Shown here piece after piece: positions 42,499 to 50,955 of a stretch of 64,000 bases of DNA (the first letter of the stretch is position 1; each line of letters starts with the position of its first letter). The notes beneath the pieces were generated by a model. It was not told where the DNA came from, ran no database searches, and worked only from the letters and a program-made list of their open reading frames with translations. The stretch spans positions 144,198 to 208,197 of the forward strand of contig JACGUK010000006.1 of the NCBI GenBank assembly GCA_024256265.1, written 5' to 3'. The DNA is from an archaeon (GTDB taxonomy: Archaea > Thermoproteota > Nitrososphaeria > Nitrososphaerales > JACAEJ01). The translations under genes and the position numbers were made by a program.

Positions 42499-42828
42499 AT
42501 GGTAAATAATCAGAAAGAAGTTGAAAAAGCTGTAATTCGGAGCATACATTTGGCTGCTCTTTGTGAGGGCATAGGTGGATCATTGAGTATAGCCTTAGGC
42601 TTTTTCACATTAAATATCCAGTTCTTTCCGTTTTTTCTTCTTATGATCTTCAGCGGGACAGTCTCAATAGTAGGTGCAATTTTCACTTTGACAGCTTCTT
42701 TGAAGAGAGGAGGATGGATCTCCATATTAGGTGGCGTATTTAGCTCATTCACTATTATAGGCATTATTCCAGCTATTCTATGTTTCATTGGAGGCATTCT
42801 TTCAATAAGACTTGGATCGAATGAGTGA
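42499..42828 (+). CDS. Small three-helix membrane protein (DUF4064-like)
   Basis: This protein of about 109 residues has three to four hydrophobic segments with glycine-rich helix-packing patterns (CEGIGGSLSIALGFFTL, FLLMIFSGTVSIVGAIFTL, WISILGGVFSSFTIIG, IPAILCFIGGILSI). It resembles DUF4064-type membrane proteins. The ATG at 42499 is three bases inside the longest frame. It stands alone. Confidence 0.65.
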   Translation: MVNNQKEVEKAVIRSIHLAALCEGIGGSLSIALGFFTLNIQFFPFFLLMIFSGTVSIVGAIFTLTASLKRGGWISILGGVFSSFTIIGIIPAILCFIGGILSIRLGSNE

Positions 42829-43118
42829 AATTGTTAAAATGATGAGTAATAATGTTAGGAATCTACTCTTTACTGTAAAAGAAGACAGCCTCTGCTCAAA
42901 CCTTATTAAACTATTATCAAATAATTTATGTTGATGGGACAAAATAATAATCCAGTAAAAGGGTGGATATATAGCAAAGCATTGTATGCATAAGGTTGAT
43001 GGCAAAAAATCATTCATTACGGCGAGATATACGCTTACCCCTGCATTTTTTCGACAATGGGCTTTTCGGCTTATTTTGTTGTTCTTTCGTTTTTCTTGTT
43101 AAGTAGGAGGGAAAAGAA

Positions 43119-43580
43119 ATGAAGACGAAAACAATGCATGTCTATACAGGCATGATACCTTTCTCAAAATTCCGAGGAGTTTATTCTCTCGAAGATGTAA
43201 AAATTCATGAGCAATATGTCAAAAAACACATCAAGCAAGGATGGTTTATCCCTGAGAGAGACATGGTTTGGAAGATAGAAAAGCCAATCAAAATCCTCGG
43301 CTGGCAAGGTTCTATAAGCTCATTTTCAAGGCTTCATGTTAAAACGTTTTTACAGGTATATAGAGATGGAAAGATGATAAAGGAATTTGGCATAATAAAT
43401 ACTGGTGATCGTGGTAAGGTGAATATTGGGCAGTTCTTTCCTCAGCCATTGGTTCTTGAAAAAGATGATATTTTTTTGTTGGGCTTCTGGTCTCATAACA
43501 TGGACTTCACATGGTTCGTGAGGGATGCTCACGCAGATTACACTTTGTTTTATGATGATAAGGAGGACGCTACATTATGA
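43119..43580 (+). CDS. Uncharacterised beta-rich protein
   Basis: This 153-residue protein starts at ATG with a strong GTAGGAGGGAAAAGAA leader. It is aromatic-rich and mostly strands (VWKIEKPIKILGWQGSISSF, then FLQVYRDGKMIKEFGIINTG, PLVLEKDDIFLLGFWSHN). No signal peptide or Cys motif. It might be a jelly-roll or carbohydrate-binding-like fold, but no family is claimed. A 16-codon frame with a good ribosome site follows at 43609. Confidence 0.6.
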   Translation: MKTKTMHVYTGMIPFSKFRGVYSLEDVKIHEQYVKKHIKQGWFIPERDMVWKIEKPIKILGWQGSISSFSRLHVKTFLQVYRDGKMIKEFGIINTGDRGKVNIGQFFPQPLVLEKDDIFLLGFWSHNMDFTWFVRDAHADYTLFYDDKEDATL

Positions 43581-43691
43581 CCTTATTTGATTATAAAGAG
43601 GTGAAGAAATGAATATATTAGAACCTAACGATTCGAGATTCTCTCGTTCTCATTTTTAAGAATCTGATATTCCTCCAACAGAAGTTCTTCT

Positions 43692-43946
43692 TTAGAAAGA
43701 ATTCATTTCGCTGATCGTGTTTAATATCACATTTATCAGCCTTAAATAAGAATTTATCAAAGCCCTTAATTGAGATATGTCATCCCCTCTTAAATTTATG
43801 ACCAATTTATCTCCATCATGAGAAATATCAACCATGAAGCTTGATTTTGGGGCTTTATCAAGATCAGGCTTTAGAGCTAAGTAGGCAATCTTAGCCAAAT
43901 CTTCTCCTAGGCTAGCCTCTATCTTGGCTTCTAATCCCTCGATCAT
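43692..43946 (-). CDS. pcc1: KEOPS complex subunit Pcc1
   Basis: This is 84 residues from ATG 43946 (IEGLEAKIEASLGEDLAKIA), with YLALKPDLDKAPKSSF, then LVINLRGDDISQLRALINSY and LRLINVILNTI. This is the Pcc1 pattern, the small dimerising subunit of KEOPS, which helps make threonylcarbamoyladenosine in tRNA. In archaea it commonly follows eL43 in the exosome operon, as here. Confidence 0.85.
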   Translation of the reverse strand: MIEGLEAKIEASLGEDLAKIAYLALKPDLDKAPKSSFMVDISHDGDKLVINLRGDDISQLRALINSYLRLINVILNTISEMNSF

Positions 43947-43956
43947 ATTCTCTCTT

Positions 43957-44190
43957 TTAAGCTGGCTTGATCGGCGTTGGAGTGATGTCATAAGCCCTTC
44001 CTGTCGTAACTAAGCCACAGGATTTGCACTCCCAGATACCCTTGCTCTTTCTCTTCAACTTCCATGAGCCACAACTAGGGCACTTCCTCTTCACCTTTAA
44101 AGTGCTGAATACCCTGCCATACCTCTTTCTCAGCTTTGAGCCGTACTTGGCACCAAGCCCTTTTAAGCCTCTATCCTTAGCCTTTGACAT
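43957..44190 (-). CDS. rpl37ae: Large subunit ribosomal protein eL43 (L37Ae)
   Basis: This 77-residue zinc-ribbon ribosomal protein has KGLGAKYGSKLRKRYGRV, then RKCPSCGSWKLKRKSKGIWE and CKSCGLVTTGRAYDITP. The four Cys bind zinc. It overlaps the end of rrp42 by 14 bases and belongs to the exosome operon. Normal length. Confidence 0.96.
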   Translation of the reverse strand: MSKAKDRGLKGLGAKYGSKLRKRYGRVFSTLKVKRKCPSCGSWKLKRKSKGIWECKSCGLVTTGRAYDITPTPIKPA

Positions 44191-45013
44191 CTTTCATAAT
44201 TCCTCCTTTTATGATCTCTCTGATCTCCTTTGCTTTGACCTTAGCTATATTCGCTACAGACTTGACTTGGTCGAAGTTAAGAGTTCCAGGCTGACCTTTC
44301 TGCCCCGCGCATAGATTCCCATCCTCATCGAACACAAGGGTTATTCTAGCATCCATAACAGCCTCCTCCTCAGATGTTGGGTCTACTATGACTGTATCGC
44401 CTATTCTAGCCATAGTGATAGAGACAGGGATACCTTTTATTGGTAAAGGGACAATCTCATTCGATTGTTTAATCTGTCCATTTTGATCAACATAAAACTT
44501 TGGCATTGTAGATGTAGCAATTGAAGCAACAGTAGCATAAGATGAGGCATCGAACAAGTTGCCATCAGTGTTTAAAACATTTACATCAACAAATACAGCG
44601 CACACTTTCTTCCCAGGGATGAGTACAAGCTTTGAAAGGTCTATCATCTGGGATTCTCTAACACCTCTATCAACAACTCTAGCCAACTCTATGGCATCCT
44701 CATCAGGGGGACCAGGCTCTGCATAGGCTGAAGCTAAAGGCAAGACTTCTGCATTTACCACTAAAAGCCCCTTTTCAGGTGTATCAGGGAATGGCTCCCC
44801 TATCTCTATCTTTACACCTGCTATAACTTGAGTATTGCCAACCTGAATGCGAGCCGAACCATTGGCTCTATCTATTACGCCAGTCTCTATAATAATAGGA
44901 CGAAAGTCTATTAACCCTCTATTATCCAGCCTCTTCTCCTTCGACAAAAGCTCTATCATCTGAGCTCTTCTTAACTGCTCAACAACTATAGATTTCTTCA
45001 CAGCTGACATCAT
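44177..45013 (-). CDS. rrp42: Exosome subunit Rrp42
   Basis: This 278-residue RNase PH-fold protein contains [56 protein letters not shown] and [19 protein letters not shown]. It lacks the phosphate-binding catalytic set of Rrp41 and acts as its structural partner in the hexameric ring. The start ATG overlaps rrp41 by four bases. Complete. Confidence 0.96.
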   Translation of the reverse strand: MMSAVKKSIVVEQLRRAQMIELLSKEKRLDNRGLIDFRPIIIETGVIDRANGSARIQVGNTQVIAGVKIEIGEPFPDTPEKGLLVVNAEVLPLASAYAEPGPPDEDAIELARVVDRGVRESQMIDLSKLVLIPGKKVCAVFVDVNVLNTDGNLFDASSYATVASIATSTMPKFYVDQNGQIKQSNEIVPLPIKGIPVSITMARIGDTVIVDPTSEEEAVMDARITLVFDEDGNLCAGQKGQPGTLNFDQVKSVANIAKVKAKEIREIIKGGIMKDVKG

Positions 45014-45735
45014 TCTTCACCAGCTTCACCCTTACCAAAGTACTTATCCATCAAAGCCTTACGCTGAGCATCATAGATACGCCGACAAGCATTGATAGCC
45101 ATTTCAAAAGCCTTTTCAAATTCCTCAGGTTTTAATATACCATCCAGCTGAAGGAGAGTTACTTGATTTAGGTTTGGCATTATGGCAATGGGGATATCAG
45201 CCTCCCCTTCTTTATCCTCTATATCATTCAAATCTAGAACGACTTGCCCAGATACCTTGCCAGTAGCACAAGCTACAACCATGTCACGCATGGATATGCC
45301 AGCATCAGCCAAAGCAACAGCGGAGGCTGTAATCCCAGCGCATCTTGAGCCCCCATCTGCCTGCAATACTTCTAAATAGATATCTATGGCTGTTCTAGGA
45401 TATTCCTCCAGCATAAGGGCTGGTTCAAGGGCTTCTCTTATCACTTTTGATATCTCTATCTCACGTCTTGAGGGTTGTGGAGGTTTACGAACATCTGTAG
45501 AGAAGGGAGCCATATGGTAACGGCACCTTAAGACTGATCTATCAGGCAGGGCATGATGCTTTGGATGAACCTCCTTTGGGCCATAAACTGCAACAACTAT
45601 CTTATTCTTCCCCATCTCTATGTAGGAAGAGCCATCAGCATTCTTAAGCACTCCAACCTCTATCCTTAGGGGTCTTAGCTCATCTGCTCTCCTCCCATCT
45701 ATCCTTAAACCCTTCTCATCTATCAATTCTCTCAA
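45010..45735 (-). CDS. rrp41: Exosome catalytic subunit Rrp41
   Basis: This 241-residue RNase PH-fold protein has [60 protein letters not shown] and the active-site [20 protein letters not shown] and [11 protein letters not shown]. It phosphorolytically degrades RNA 3' to 5' in the archaeal exosome. The C-terminal tail is short and acidic. Four-base overlaps with rrp4 and rrp42 couple translation. Confidence 0.97.
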   Translation of the reverse strand: MRELIDEKGLRIDGRRADELRPLRIEVGVLKNADGSSYIEMGKNKIVVAVYGPKEVHPKHHALPDRSVLRCRYHMAPFSTDVRKPPQPSRREIEISKVIREALEPALMLEEYPRTAIDIYLEVLQADGGSRCAGITASAVALADAGISMRDMVVACATGKVSGQVVLDLNDIEDKEGEADIPIAIMPNLNQVTLLQLDGILKPEEFEKAFEMAINACRRIYDAQRKALMDKYFGKGEAGEE

Positions 45736-46418
45736 CTTTGTACCTCCTTAGATTTTGACAAAAGGTTTTGGATGTTCTTCGTCAAGCCTGCCAAATGGGC
45801 TTCTGACTCGACCATCCTAATGGCTTGAGTTGCCAGTAAGACACCATCAGGCGGACCTACTATTAAAATGATTCCATTCTGACCTATTATAAGTTTACAA
45901 TTTGTAGCAGATTCTATTGTCTTGATCATAGACCCTTTCTTACCTATCAACCTAGGGATCTTGGCAGGACTTATCTTTACAATCTCTCCCTTTGGGATAT
46001 GCCCTAAACCTGGTCCGGATACGCTCAAAAGAGGGTTCCTAGTTCTATCATAAGCAGTAACCTTTGCGTATATTAAATCTCCTATGGAGAATTTCTTCAA
46101 AAGAGACTCACGATCAGGCGAGAAGTCTCTACCAAATACACTTTGAGCAGGGAGATACGCAAAGAAGCAGGAGTTTATATCTATCTCCCATGAAAAAGCT
46201 GAATAGTCAACTATCTTGCCTATAACTAAATCTTCAACTCTAGGGATGTATGGTCCAGACAAGGGAATGACACGAATTCCCTCATTGCTAATCTCAGCCA
46301 GACCTACCTTCGTTGCGTAGAACTTGTCTTTGATTCTAATTACATTACTTATAGGCTTATAGCTTCCCTCAGCTATCAGCTCGCCAGGAGTCACGTACTT
46401 CCTTTCAACTTCAGGCAT
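45732..46418 (-). CDS. rrp4: Exosome RNA-binding cap subunit Rrp4
   Basis: This 228-residue protein has an N-terminal domain ([18 protein letters not shown]), an S1 domain ([20 protein letters not shown]) and a KH domain ([20 protein letters not shown], with GKKG loop). It forms the cap that threads RNA into the Rrp41-Rrp42 ring. Upstream is the SBDS gene in the standard order. Confidence 0.96.
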   Translation of the reverse strand: MPEVERKYVTPGELIAEGSYKPISNVIRIKDKFYATKVGLAEISNEGIRVIPLSGPYIPRVEDLVIGKIVDYSAFSWEIDINSCFFAYLPAQSVFGRDFSPDRESLLKKFSIGDLIYAKVTAYDRTRNPLLSVSGPGLGHIPKGEIVKISPAKIPRLIGKKGSMIKTIESATNCKLIIGQNGIILIVGPPDGVLLATQAIRMVESEAHLAGLTKNIQNLLSKSKEVQS

Positions 46419-46425
46419 ATTTCTC

Positions 46426-47115
46426 TCACTTCATTACAGTTACTTGGGATGTTCCCTTTGTAATAGAGCCTAATTTATCTATCAATGAAGAATGAACTCC
46501 TGCAGGAATCTCCACAATGGCATTTAAAGAGCCATCTGGTAACCATTCTTCTTTTTGAATCCCTCCATAACTCTTCAATGCACCTAAGGCTTTAGGAGCG
46601 AACTGAGGCTGGATTTTCACCATGAGCTTTATCTTCTCATGTTTTAAGGGAAGAATAGTCCTCAATTGCTCTACAACACTCTTCGCTTGCTCTTCAGCAT
46701 TTTTGAAAGGATCTATGGAAACATGTATCTGAGAAAGCGCCTGCTCAACTCTGATTTGAGGGTGTGGTAAGCCTGTCCTAGGATCGACGAAGTTCTTACA
46801 GATGATGGAGATTATCTGCTTCTTTTTGTCTTCTATCAAAGAACGCCTCTGTTCAGCCGTAAGCTGAAGCTCCCCTTTCTTCAGGATGGTCTCAGCTACT
46901 TCTATAGCAGAAGTTGTGTTAAAGAACTTCTTCAACTTTTCCGCTGGAATACGTAGCCCCTTTGATGCATCAGAAAAAACTTCATCAATGGCAACGATCT
47001 TTGATAGATCGATTTGACGGCCTAGCTTGTAATCTAGAGCATTCTTAGGGTCTACTAATATCTCAAACCTCTCCCCATCTAACATTAACCTAACGACAGT
47101 GAACTTACTACTCAA
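46426..47115 (-). CDS. sdo1: SBDS homologue, ribosome maturation protein
   Basis: This 229-residue protein has the three SBDS domains. The first is FTVVRLMLDGERFEILVDPK. The second has LQLTAEQRRSLIEDKKKQII and FVDPRTGLPHPQIRVEQAL. The third is a ferredoxin-like KLMVKIQPQFAPKALGALKS. In archaea and eukaryotes SBDS with an EF-2-type GTPase helps release the anti-association factor aIF6 from 50S subunits. Confidence 0.96.
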   Translation of the reverse strand: MSSKFTVVRLMLDGERFEILVDPKNALDYKLGRQIDLSKIVAIDEVFSDASKGLRIPAEKLKKFFNTTSAIEVAETILKKGELQLTAEQRRSLIEDKKKQIISIICKNFVDPRTGLPHPQIRVEQALSQIHVSIDPFKNAEEQAKSVVEQLRTILPLKHEKIKLMVKIQPQFAPKALGALKSYGGIQKEEWLPDGSLNAIVEIPAGVHSSLIDKLGSITKGTSQVTVMK

Positions 47116-47135
47116 ATTAGAAAGACACCAGTTTG

Positions 47136-47882
47136 CTAAGTCTTACCTGTAGTAGAAATCCTCTCCTTTGCCTTCTCTGCAAATTTGGCTATCTCTTCGT
47201 CTGTGAGACGTTTCATCTTCTTGCTCTCTGTATCTATCAGAGCTATCTTTATGTGCTTTGTACCCACTTTATCCTCACTCACAAGATATACGCACTCTAT
47301 GGCTAATGTACAAGCATCCTCTAAATTCATGTTAGGATCGTATCTTTTCTCCAAGTATTCTGTCACTTGATCACTTCCTGCTCCTATGGCAGCCCCATCA
47401 TAGCCCAAGTAAGTTCCACTAGGGTCTGTAGAGAATAGCATAGCTCCATTCTTATCCACACCAGCAATGATCAAGGAAACGCCGAAGGGCCTTACTCCTG
47501 CATACTGAGTGTATTGCTGATTTAAATCGCCTATGCGTTTGGCAACAGATTCCACTTCGACAGGCTCATCGTATATCAACCTATTCGTTTGGGCAAAAAC
47601 TCGTGAATAATCTACTTGAATACGAGCATCTGGAACGTAACCAGCAGCCGCTATGCCTATATGGTCATCGACTTGAAATATCTTTTGACTTATATTCGGG
47701 TTCTGTAGCTTTCTTGTTCTCTCCTCAACAGCCAATACTACACCATTCTTTACCCTTAAGCCTACAGCTAATGTTCCTCTTCTAACAGTCTCTATAGCAT
47801 ACTCAACCTGATAAAGTCTACCGTCCGGCGAAAATATCGTAATCGCTCTGTCATATCCAGCGCTTGGAGCAAACATAACCAC
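47136..47882 (-). CDS. psmA: Proteasome alpha subunit
   Basis: This 248-residue protein has the alpha-type N-terminal gate segment SAGYDRAITIFSPDGRLYQV and then EYAIETVRRGTLAVGLRVKN, FGVSLIIAGVDKNGAMLFST and GYDGAAIGAGSDQVTEYLEK. Alpha rings gate the 20S core. It is the first gene of the proteasome-SBDS-exosome-eL43-Pcc1 run, whose promoter lies in the 170 bases upstream (TATA-like run near 47925-47940). Confidence 0.97.
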   Translation of the reverse strand: MVMFAPSAGYDRAITIFSPDGRLYQVEYAIETVRRGTLAVGLRVKNGVVLAVEERTRKLQNPNISQKIFQVDDHIGIAAAGYVPDARIQVDYSRVFAQTNRLIYDEPVEVESVAKRIGDLNQQYTQYAGVRPFGVSLIIAGVDKNGAMLFSTDPSGTYLGYDGAAIGAGSDQVTEYLEKRYDPNMNLEDACTLAIECVYLVSEDKVGTKHIKIALIDTESKKMKRLTDEEIAKFAEKAKERISTTGKT

Positions 47883-47951
47883 TCACCTTACTAAAACAAG
47901 TTTTAAAGGGGGTTTAAAACCATTTTTATTATAAAAATCATATATTTATCA

Positions 47952-47977
47952 TTTATGATACAAAAACGCATCATAAA
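47952..47977. promoter_or_regulatory. 8-bp inverted repeat upstream of psmA
   Basis: TTTATGAT (47952-47959) and ATCATAAA (47970-47977) flank a 10-base spacer, about 70 bases ahead of psmA on its promoter side. The site could be an operator, or simply part of the terminal structure of the exonuclease gene upstream. Both readings are open. Confidence 0.35.
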
Positions 47978-47998
47978 TAATCTGAGCCTTCCAGCCCT

Positions 47999-48024
47999 AT
48001 GAGAGCAGGGGATTAAGCTCTCAT
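47999..48024. repeat. Hairpin repeat, copy 2
   Basis: ATGAGAGC and GCTCTCAT make a perfect 8-bp stem with the 10-base loop AGGGGATTAA. It matches copy 1 at 29870-29895 in stem, loop length and part of the loop (GGGA), with a shared CCTATGAGAGCA lead-in. It lies 28 bases past the stop of the exonuclease gene. Confidence 0.5.
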
Positions 48025-48052
48025 CACCCTTTTTATTTAAAAGCTTCCTGAC

Positions 48053-48655
48053 CTATTCGATTTCTTCATCGATAAGCATCGGGTTTGCTTTTTCGTTCTC
48101 CATAAGCTCTGCTATCAGGCTTACTGTATTTTCATCCCAAAGAAGAAGACAACACTCTCTAATTAGATCATATCTGTTGTGGTATATTATTTTAAGTAGT
48201 AGCCTTTTTTCTCTTTTCTCTAGGTATTCTCTCCAAAGCTTCACGATCTCAGCACCGCTATTCTCGACCTCTCCATAATACTCATATGGTACAGAGACCA
48301 GTTCAGAGAGTCTTGGATACTTCACCAAAAATTTTCTATTCTGATTCAAATCTTCAGCCAGACGCTTCCACTTACTCATTAAATCTAGGTCAAATTCTAC
48401 ACCAAGCCAAACCTCTTCAAAACCTTTAGCATTGTAGGCGTAATAGGGACGTGGTAGTAACTTAGAGGCTATTCTAATGGTATCTTCGAACTCTTGATCA
48501 TAGTCTGGCTCTGTCCTCTGGTATATTCTGATTAAACCTGCTGAGAAGAAACCGAAAGTTATGATTTTGCCTCTTGAAGGCATCAAATCGGAAGTCTCTA
48601 TGTCTATTATCGTTCCACGAAACATTATCGGCATATTCCATAGACGCTCAAGCAA
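48053..48655 (-). CDS. Stand-alone DEDD-type 3'-5' exonuclease (RNase H-like)
   Basis: This 200-residue protein keeps an exonuclease signature. Exo I is IDIETSD at residues 17-23 (Asp18, Glu20), Exo II is YNAKGFEEVW near 74-83, and an Exo III-like YHNRYDL ends near 164. This fits the YprB/DnaQ-like ribonuclease-H superfamily. It is the last gene of the polymerase operon, 41 bases after polB, whose own exonuclease motifs are degenerate. The inference is that it supplies proofreading or 3' end trimming in trans. The start could be the TTG or ATG one to eight codons in. Confidence 0.7.
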   Translation of the reverse strand: MLERLWNMPIMFRGTIIDIETSDLMPSRGKIITFGFFSAGLIRIYQRTEPDYDQEFEDTIRIASKLLPRPYYAYNAKGFEEVWLGVEFDLDLMSKWKRLAEDLNQNRKFLVKYPRLSELVSVPYEYYGEVENSGAEIVKLWREYLEKREKRLLLKIIYHNRYDLIRECCLLLWDENTVSLIAELMENEKANPMLIDEEIE

Positions 48656-48696
48656 GATTCATCACTTTTCAACATCTTTCGCATCTAGTCTTATTG

Positions 48697-50955
48697 TCAT
48701 CCTAAATCATCGTGTAGTTCTTCTGTTTCGGCTTCAAGCGTGGTCTCACCTCTCCTCTCATCTCGTAGCTCTTGAGTCCATGATCTCGTTGAAGGTCTTA
48801 GACCAAACATCTCACGAGAGAAGCCAAAAGTAGATAGAACAGTTTCAGCTGCATCCAAAATCATATCTCTATACTTATCCTTATCATGGTTTATGTTCGA
48901 ACTGGCTAATTCATAGGCCAAGACTCTGCATAAGGGATTATGATGGTTTGCATTCACAAAGATAAAGTCTATAAACTCGCCTTCTTTCACCTTCTTTCCT
49001 TTGCTTGCCAATTGAATAGCAGCCGATACGTGAGGAAATATGCTCCTATACTTCGCTATAGGTCTCCTCAGAATTTTAGAGATAATGAGTTCTTCTATAG
49101 GCACTTCTCCTAACATTACTTTATCGATGGCTTCCGTCACTAATCGTAACGCTCTCTCATAGCCAATCGTGCAAACTTCTTTTGCATCTTTACAATCGAA
49201 GAGAGTCTGAATTAGCTTAATCTGAAAATCTTTGATGAACTTCGGAGTATCATGACGTCTCAATTCGATTCCCCGTGCGATTATTTCCCCATTGTAAAGC
49301 ATGCCAAAGTAGTGCTTCTGAGCCTCCATTCTCATTGAAGGATCCGATTCTAATGGAAGCAAAAGTAGGAATTTGTAGTGATGATCTAAGGAAATGGGCA
49401 GACCTATATGCTCGCTTATTTTCTTCGCTAGTTCTTCATAGTCTTCTTTCTTATCTCCATCCTTCTTTACGAAGACGCTGTCAGTATCTGCATAAATTAT
49501 TTCGTAACCTAGGCTCTGAACGAAGTCTTTAGTCTTGATCATGATCTCCCTAGATTTTCGATTTATCTCTTCAAAAGCTAGGACATTTCCGAAGCGGTTC
49601 CAACAACAACCTGATGTGCCATATAAGCAGACAAGGATAAGTTTAAGGGCATTCTGGCGTTGTTCACAATATAGCCACTCAAAACTGTCTTTAGGGAAAA
49701 TTTTTCTTAGTCTTTTGAAGTAAAGTCTTCTCTCTAGGGCATTTTTGGTAACATGTGGTAAGATCGCATCTTTCTTCTTAACAATACCTTCAGTTGTTAC
49801 AGTCTCATAACTCAACCCATAATGAACTATGATGTTTGGATACTCACTTTCGAAATCGAGCTCAGCGACATTTTCATGGACTATGCCTATGCGTGGAGAT
49901 ATTATCATGCCACCTTTGTCACGTTCAATGAGTTCCTTAATAGGTCTAATATGCTCGAAATAACCTGTATCCTTAGGTATTACGTAGCCTTTCTTCATCA
50001 ATTCATAACAGTTCCTACTATCGATGATTCTGTTACTTGTCCATCTGAAGGCAATGCCAGGGGGTAAGAGACTGAACCTTGCTCTCTCAACTAACCCTAC
50101 CAACCCCCAATCTTGAAACGTATAACCATAAGCATTATAGTCTAAAGCAACTCTGCCTTTAATCCAGTATGGCAGTGGTTTCTTCATAGCATCGATCTTA
50201 ACGTTCTCTCTACCCAGCTGCAAATTCAGACCTAACAGTTTTGCCCGTGTGAACATGTATGGGAAGGTAAACGTATCACATTCTGGGCATATGAGGAAGT
50301 CTGGATCATTGCTTTGAATGAATGAGGTGAACTCCTTCAGTATGTGTTGCTCTTCGCCTTCAAAGACCGCTTCACTCTCACAGTATCTTGCTTCGATTGA
50401 ACGTATTCTATCTACATTAGGATCAGGAGTTAGATTTGGACTTGATGGGTGAATGTCGAAATATAATGCTTTGAAAGGTGGCGGTGGAATCTCTTTATCA
50501 TCGTCTATCTTCTCTATCTCAAGTAGAAGGTTGTTCACATCAAATTTGATGTTAACCTTGCTTGTAGGTGCTATACCTAGCTTTGTATAGATGTATCGTT
50601 GCACATGAAGCAGATCTATGTCAAAAAGTTCCTTGACATACTCCAAGTTTTCAAACCTCTTTACCGTATGCCTGTAATTAGCTGTGCTATTTAGAATAAC
50701 ATGAATAAGCCTCTTTCTTTTCTGATCACTAAGGTTTGTATATTTATCAGCCCATTCTACTTTCCTTATGCTTGGTTCATCTTTAAGAGATGATAATAGT
50801 TGCTCCCCTTGCTCTGCAGTCTTTGGTAAAATATAGAAGCTTGGATGATATTCATCCCTTAACTTGATAATTTTACCATCTTCTGTACGAAGCCATATGA
50901 TAGCTTCGTCTCCTTCTACATATACATCAAGTATCCATCCAGTACTACTTCTCAA
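48697..50955 (-). CDS. polB: B-family DNA polymerase with degenerate exonuclease domain
   Basis: This 752-residue family B polymerase has intact synthesis motifs: A, LDFESEYPNIIVHYG at 366-380; B, QNALKLILVCLYGTSG at 434-449; C, YADTDSVFVK at 488-497; and a KxY-type EAQKHYFGMLYNG near 544-556. The exonuclease motifs are broken. Exo I reads YFDIHP (Asp167, His169 instead of Glu). Exo II reads CDTFTFPYMF, with Thr230 where Asp is expected. No normal Exo III Y-x3-D was found. A proofreading-deficient enzyme is expected. It overlaps the RadA-like gene by 11 bases. It could be a translesion or backup polymerase. Confidence 0.88.
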   Translation of the reverse strand: MRSSTGWILDVYVEGDEAIIWLRTEDGKIIKLRDEYHPSFYILPKTAEQGEQLLSSLKDEPSIRKVEWADKYTNLSDQKRKRLIHVILNSTANYRHTVKRFENLEYVKELFDIDLLHVQRYIYTKLGIAPTSKVNIKFDVNNLLLEIEKIDDDKEIPPPPFKALYFDIHPSSPNLTPDPNVDRIRSIEARYCESEAVFEGEEQHILKEFTSFIQSNDPDFLICPECDTFTFPYMFTRAKLLGLNLQLGRENVKIDAMKKPLPYWIKGRVALDYNAYGYTFQDWGLVGLVERARFSLLPPGIAFRWTSNRIIDSRNCYELMKKGYVIPKDTGYFEHIRPIKELIERDKGGMIISPRIGIVHENVAELDFESEYPNIIVHYGLSYETVTTEGIVKKKDAILPHVTKNALERRLYFKRLRKIFPKDSFEWLYCEQRQNALKLILVCLYGTSGCCWNRFGNVLAFEEINRKSREIMIKTKDFVQSLGYEIIYADTDSVFVKKDGDKKEDYEELAKKISEHIGLPISLDHHYKFLLLLPLESDPSMRMEAQKHYFGMLYNGEIIARGIELRRHDTPKFIKDFQIKLIQTLFDCKDAKEVCTIGYERALRLVTEAIDKVMLGEVPIEELIISKILRRPIAKYRSIFPHVSAAIQLASKGKKVKEGEFIDFIFVNANHHNPLCRVLAYELASSNINHDKDKYRDMILDAAETVLSTFGFSREMFGLRPSTRSWTQELRDERRGETTLEAETEELHDDLG

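Noticed and set aside
43609..43659. 16-codon ORF with a strong ribosome site (AGAGGTGAAGAA)
   Set aside because: It ends after MNILEPNDSRFSRSHF with no family and no neighbour it could lead; kept out as unsupported.
47999..48036. Rho-independent-type terminator (hairpin then T-run)
   Set aside because: The T-run lies on the plus strand, but no plus-strand gene ends here; the same hairpin at 29.87 kb has no T-run directly after it, so it is better treated as a dispersed repeat.
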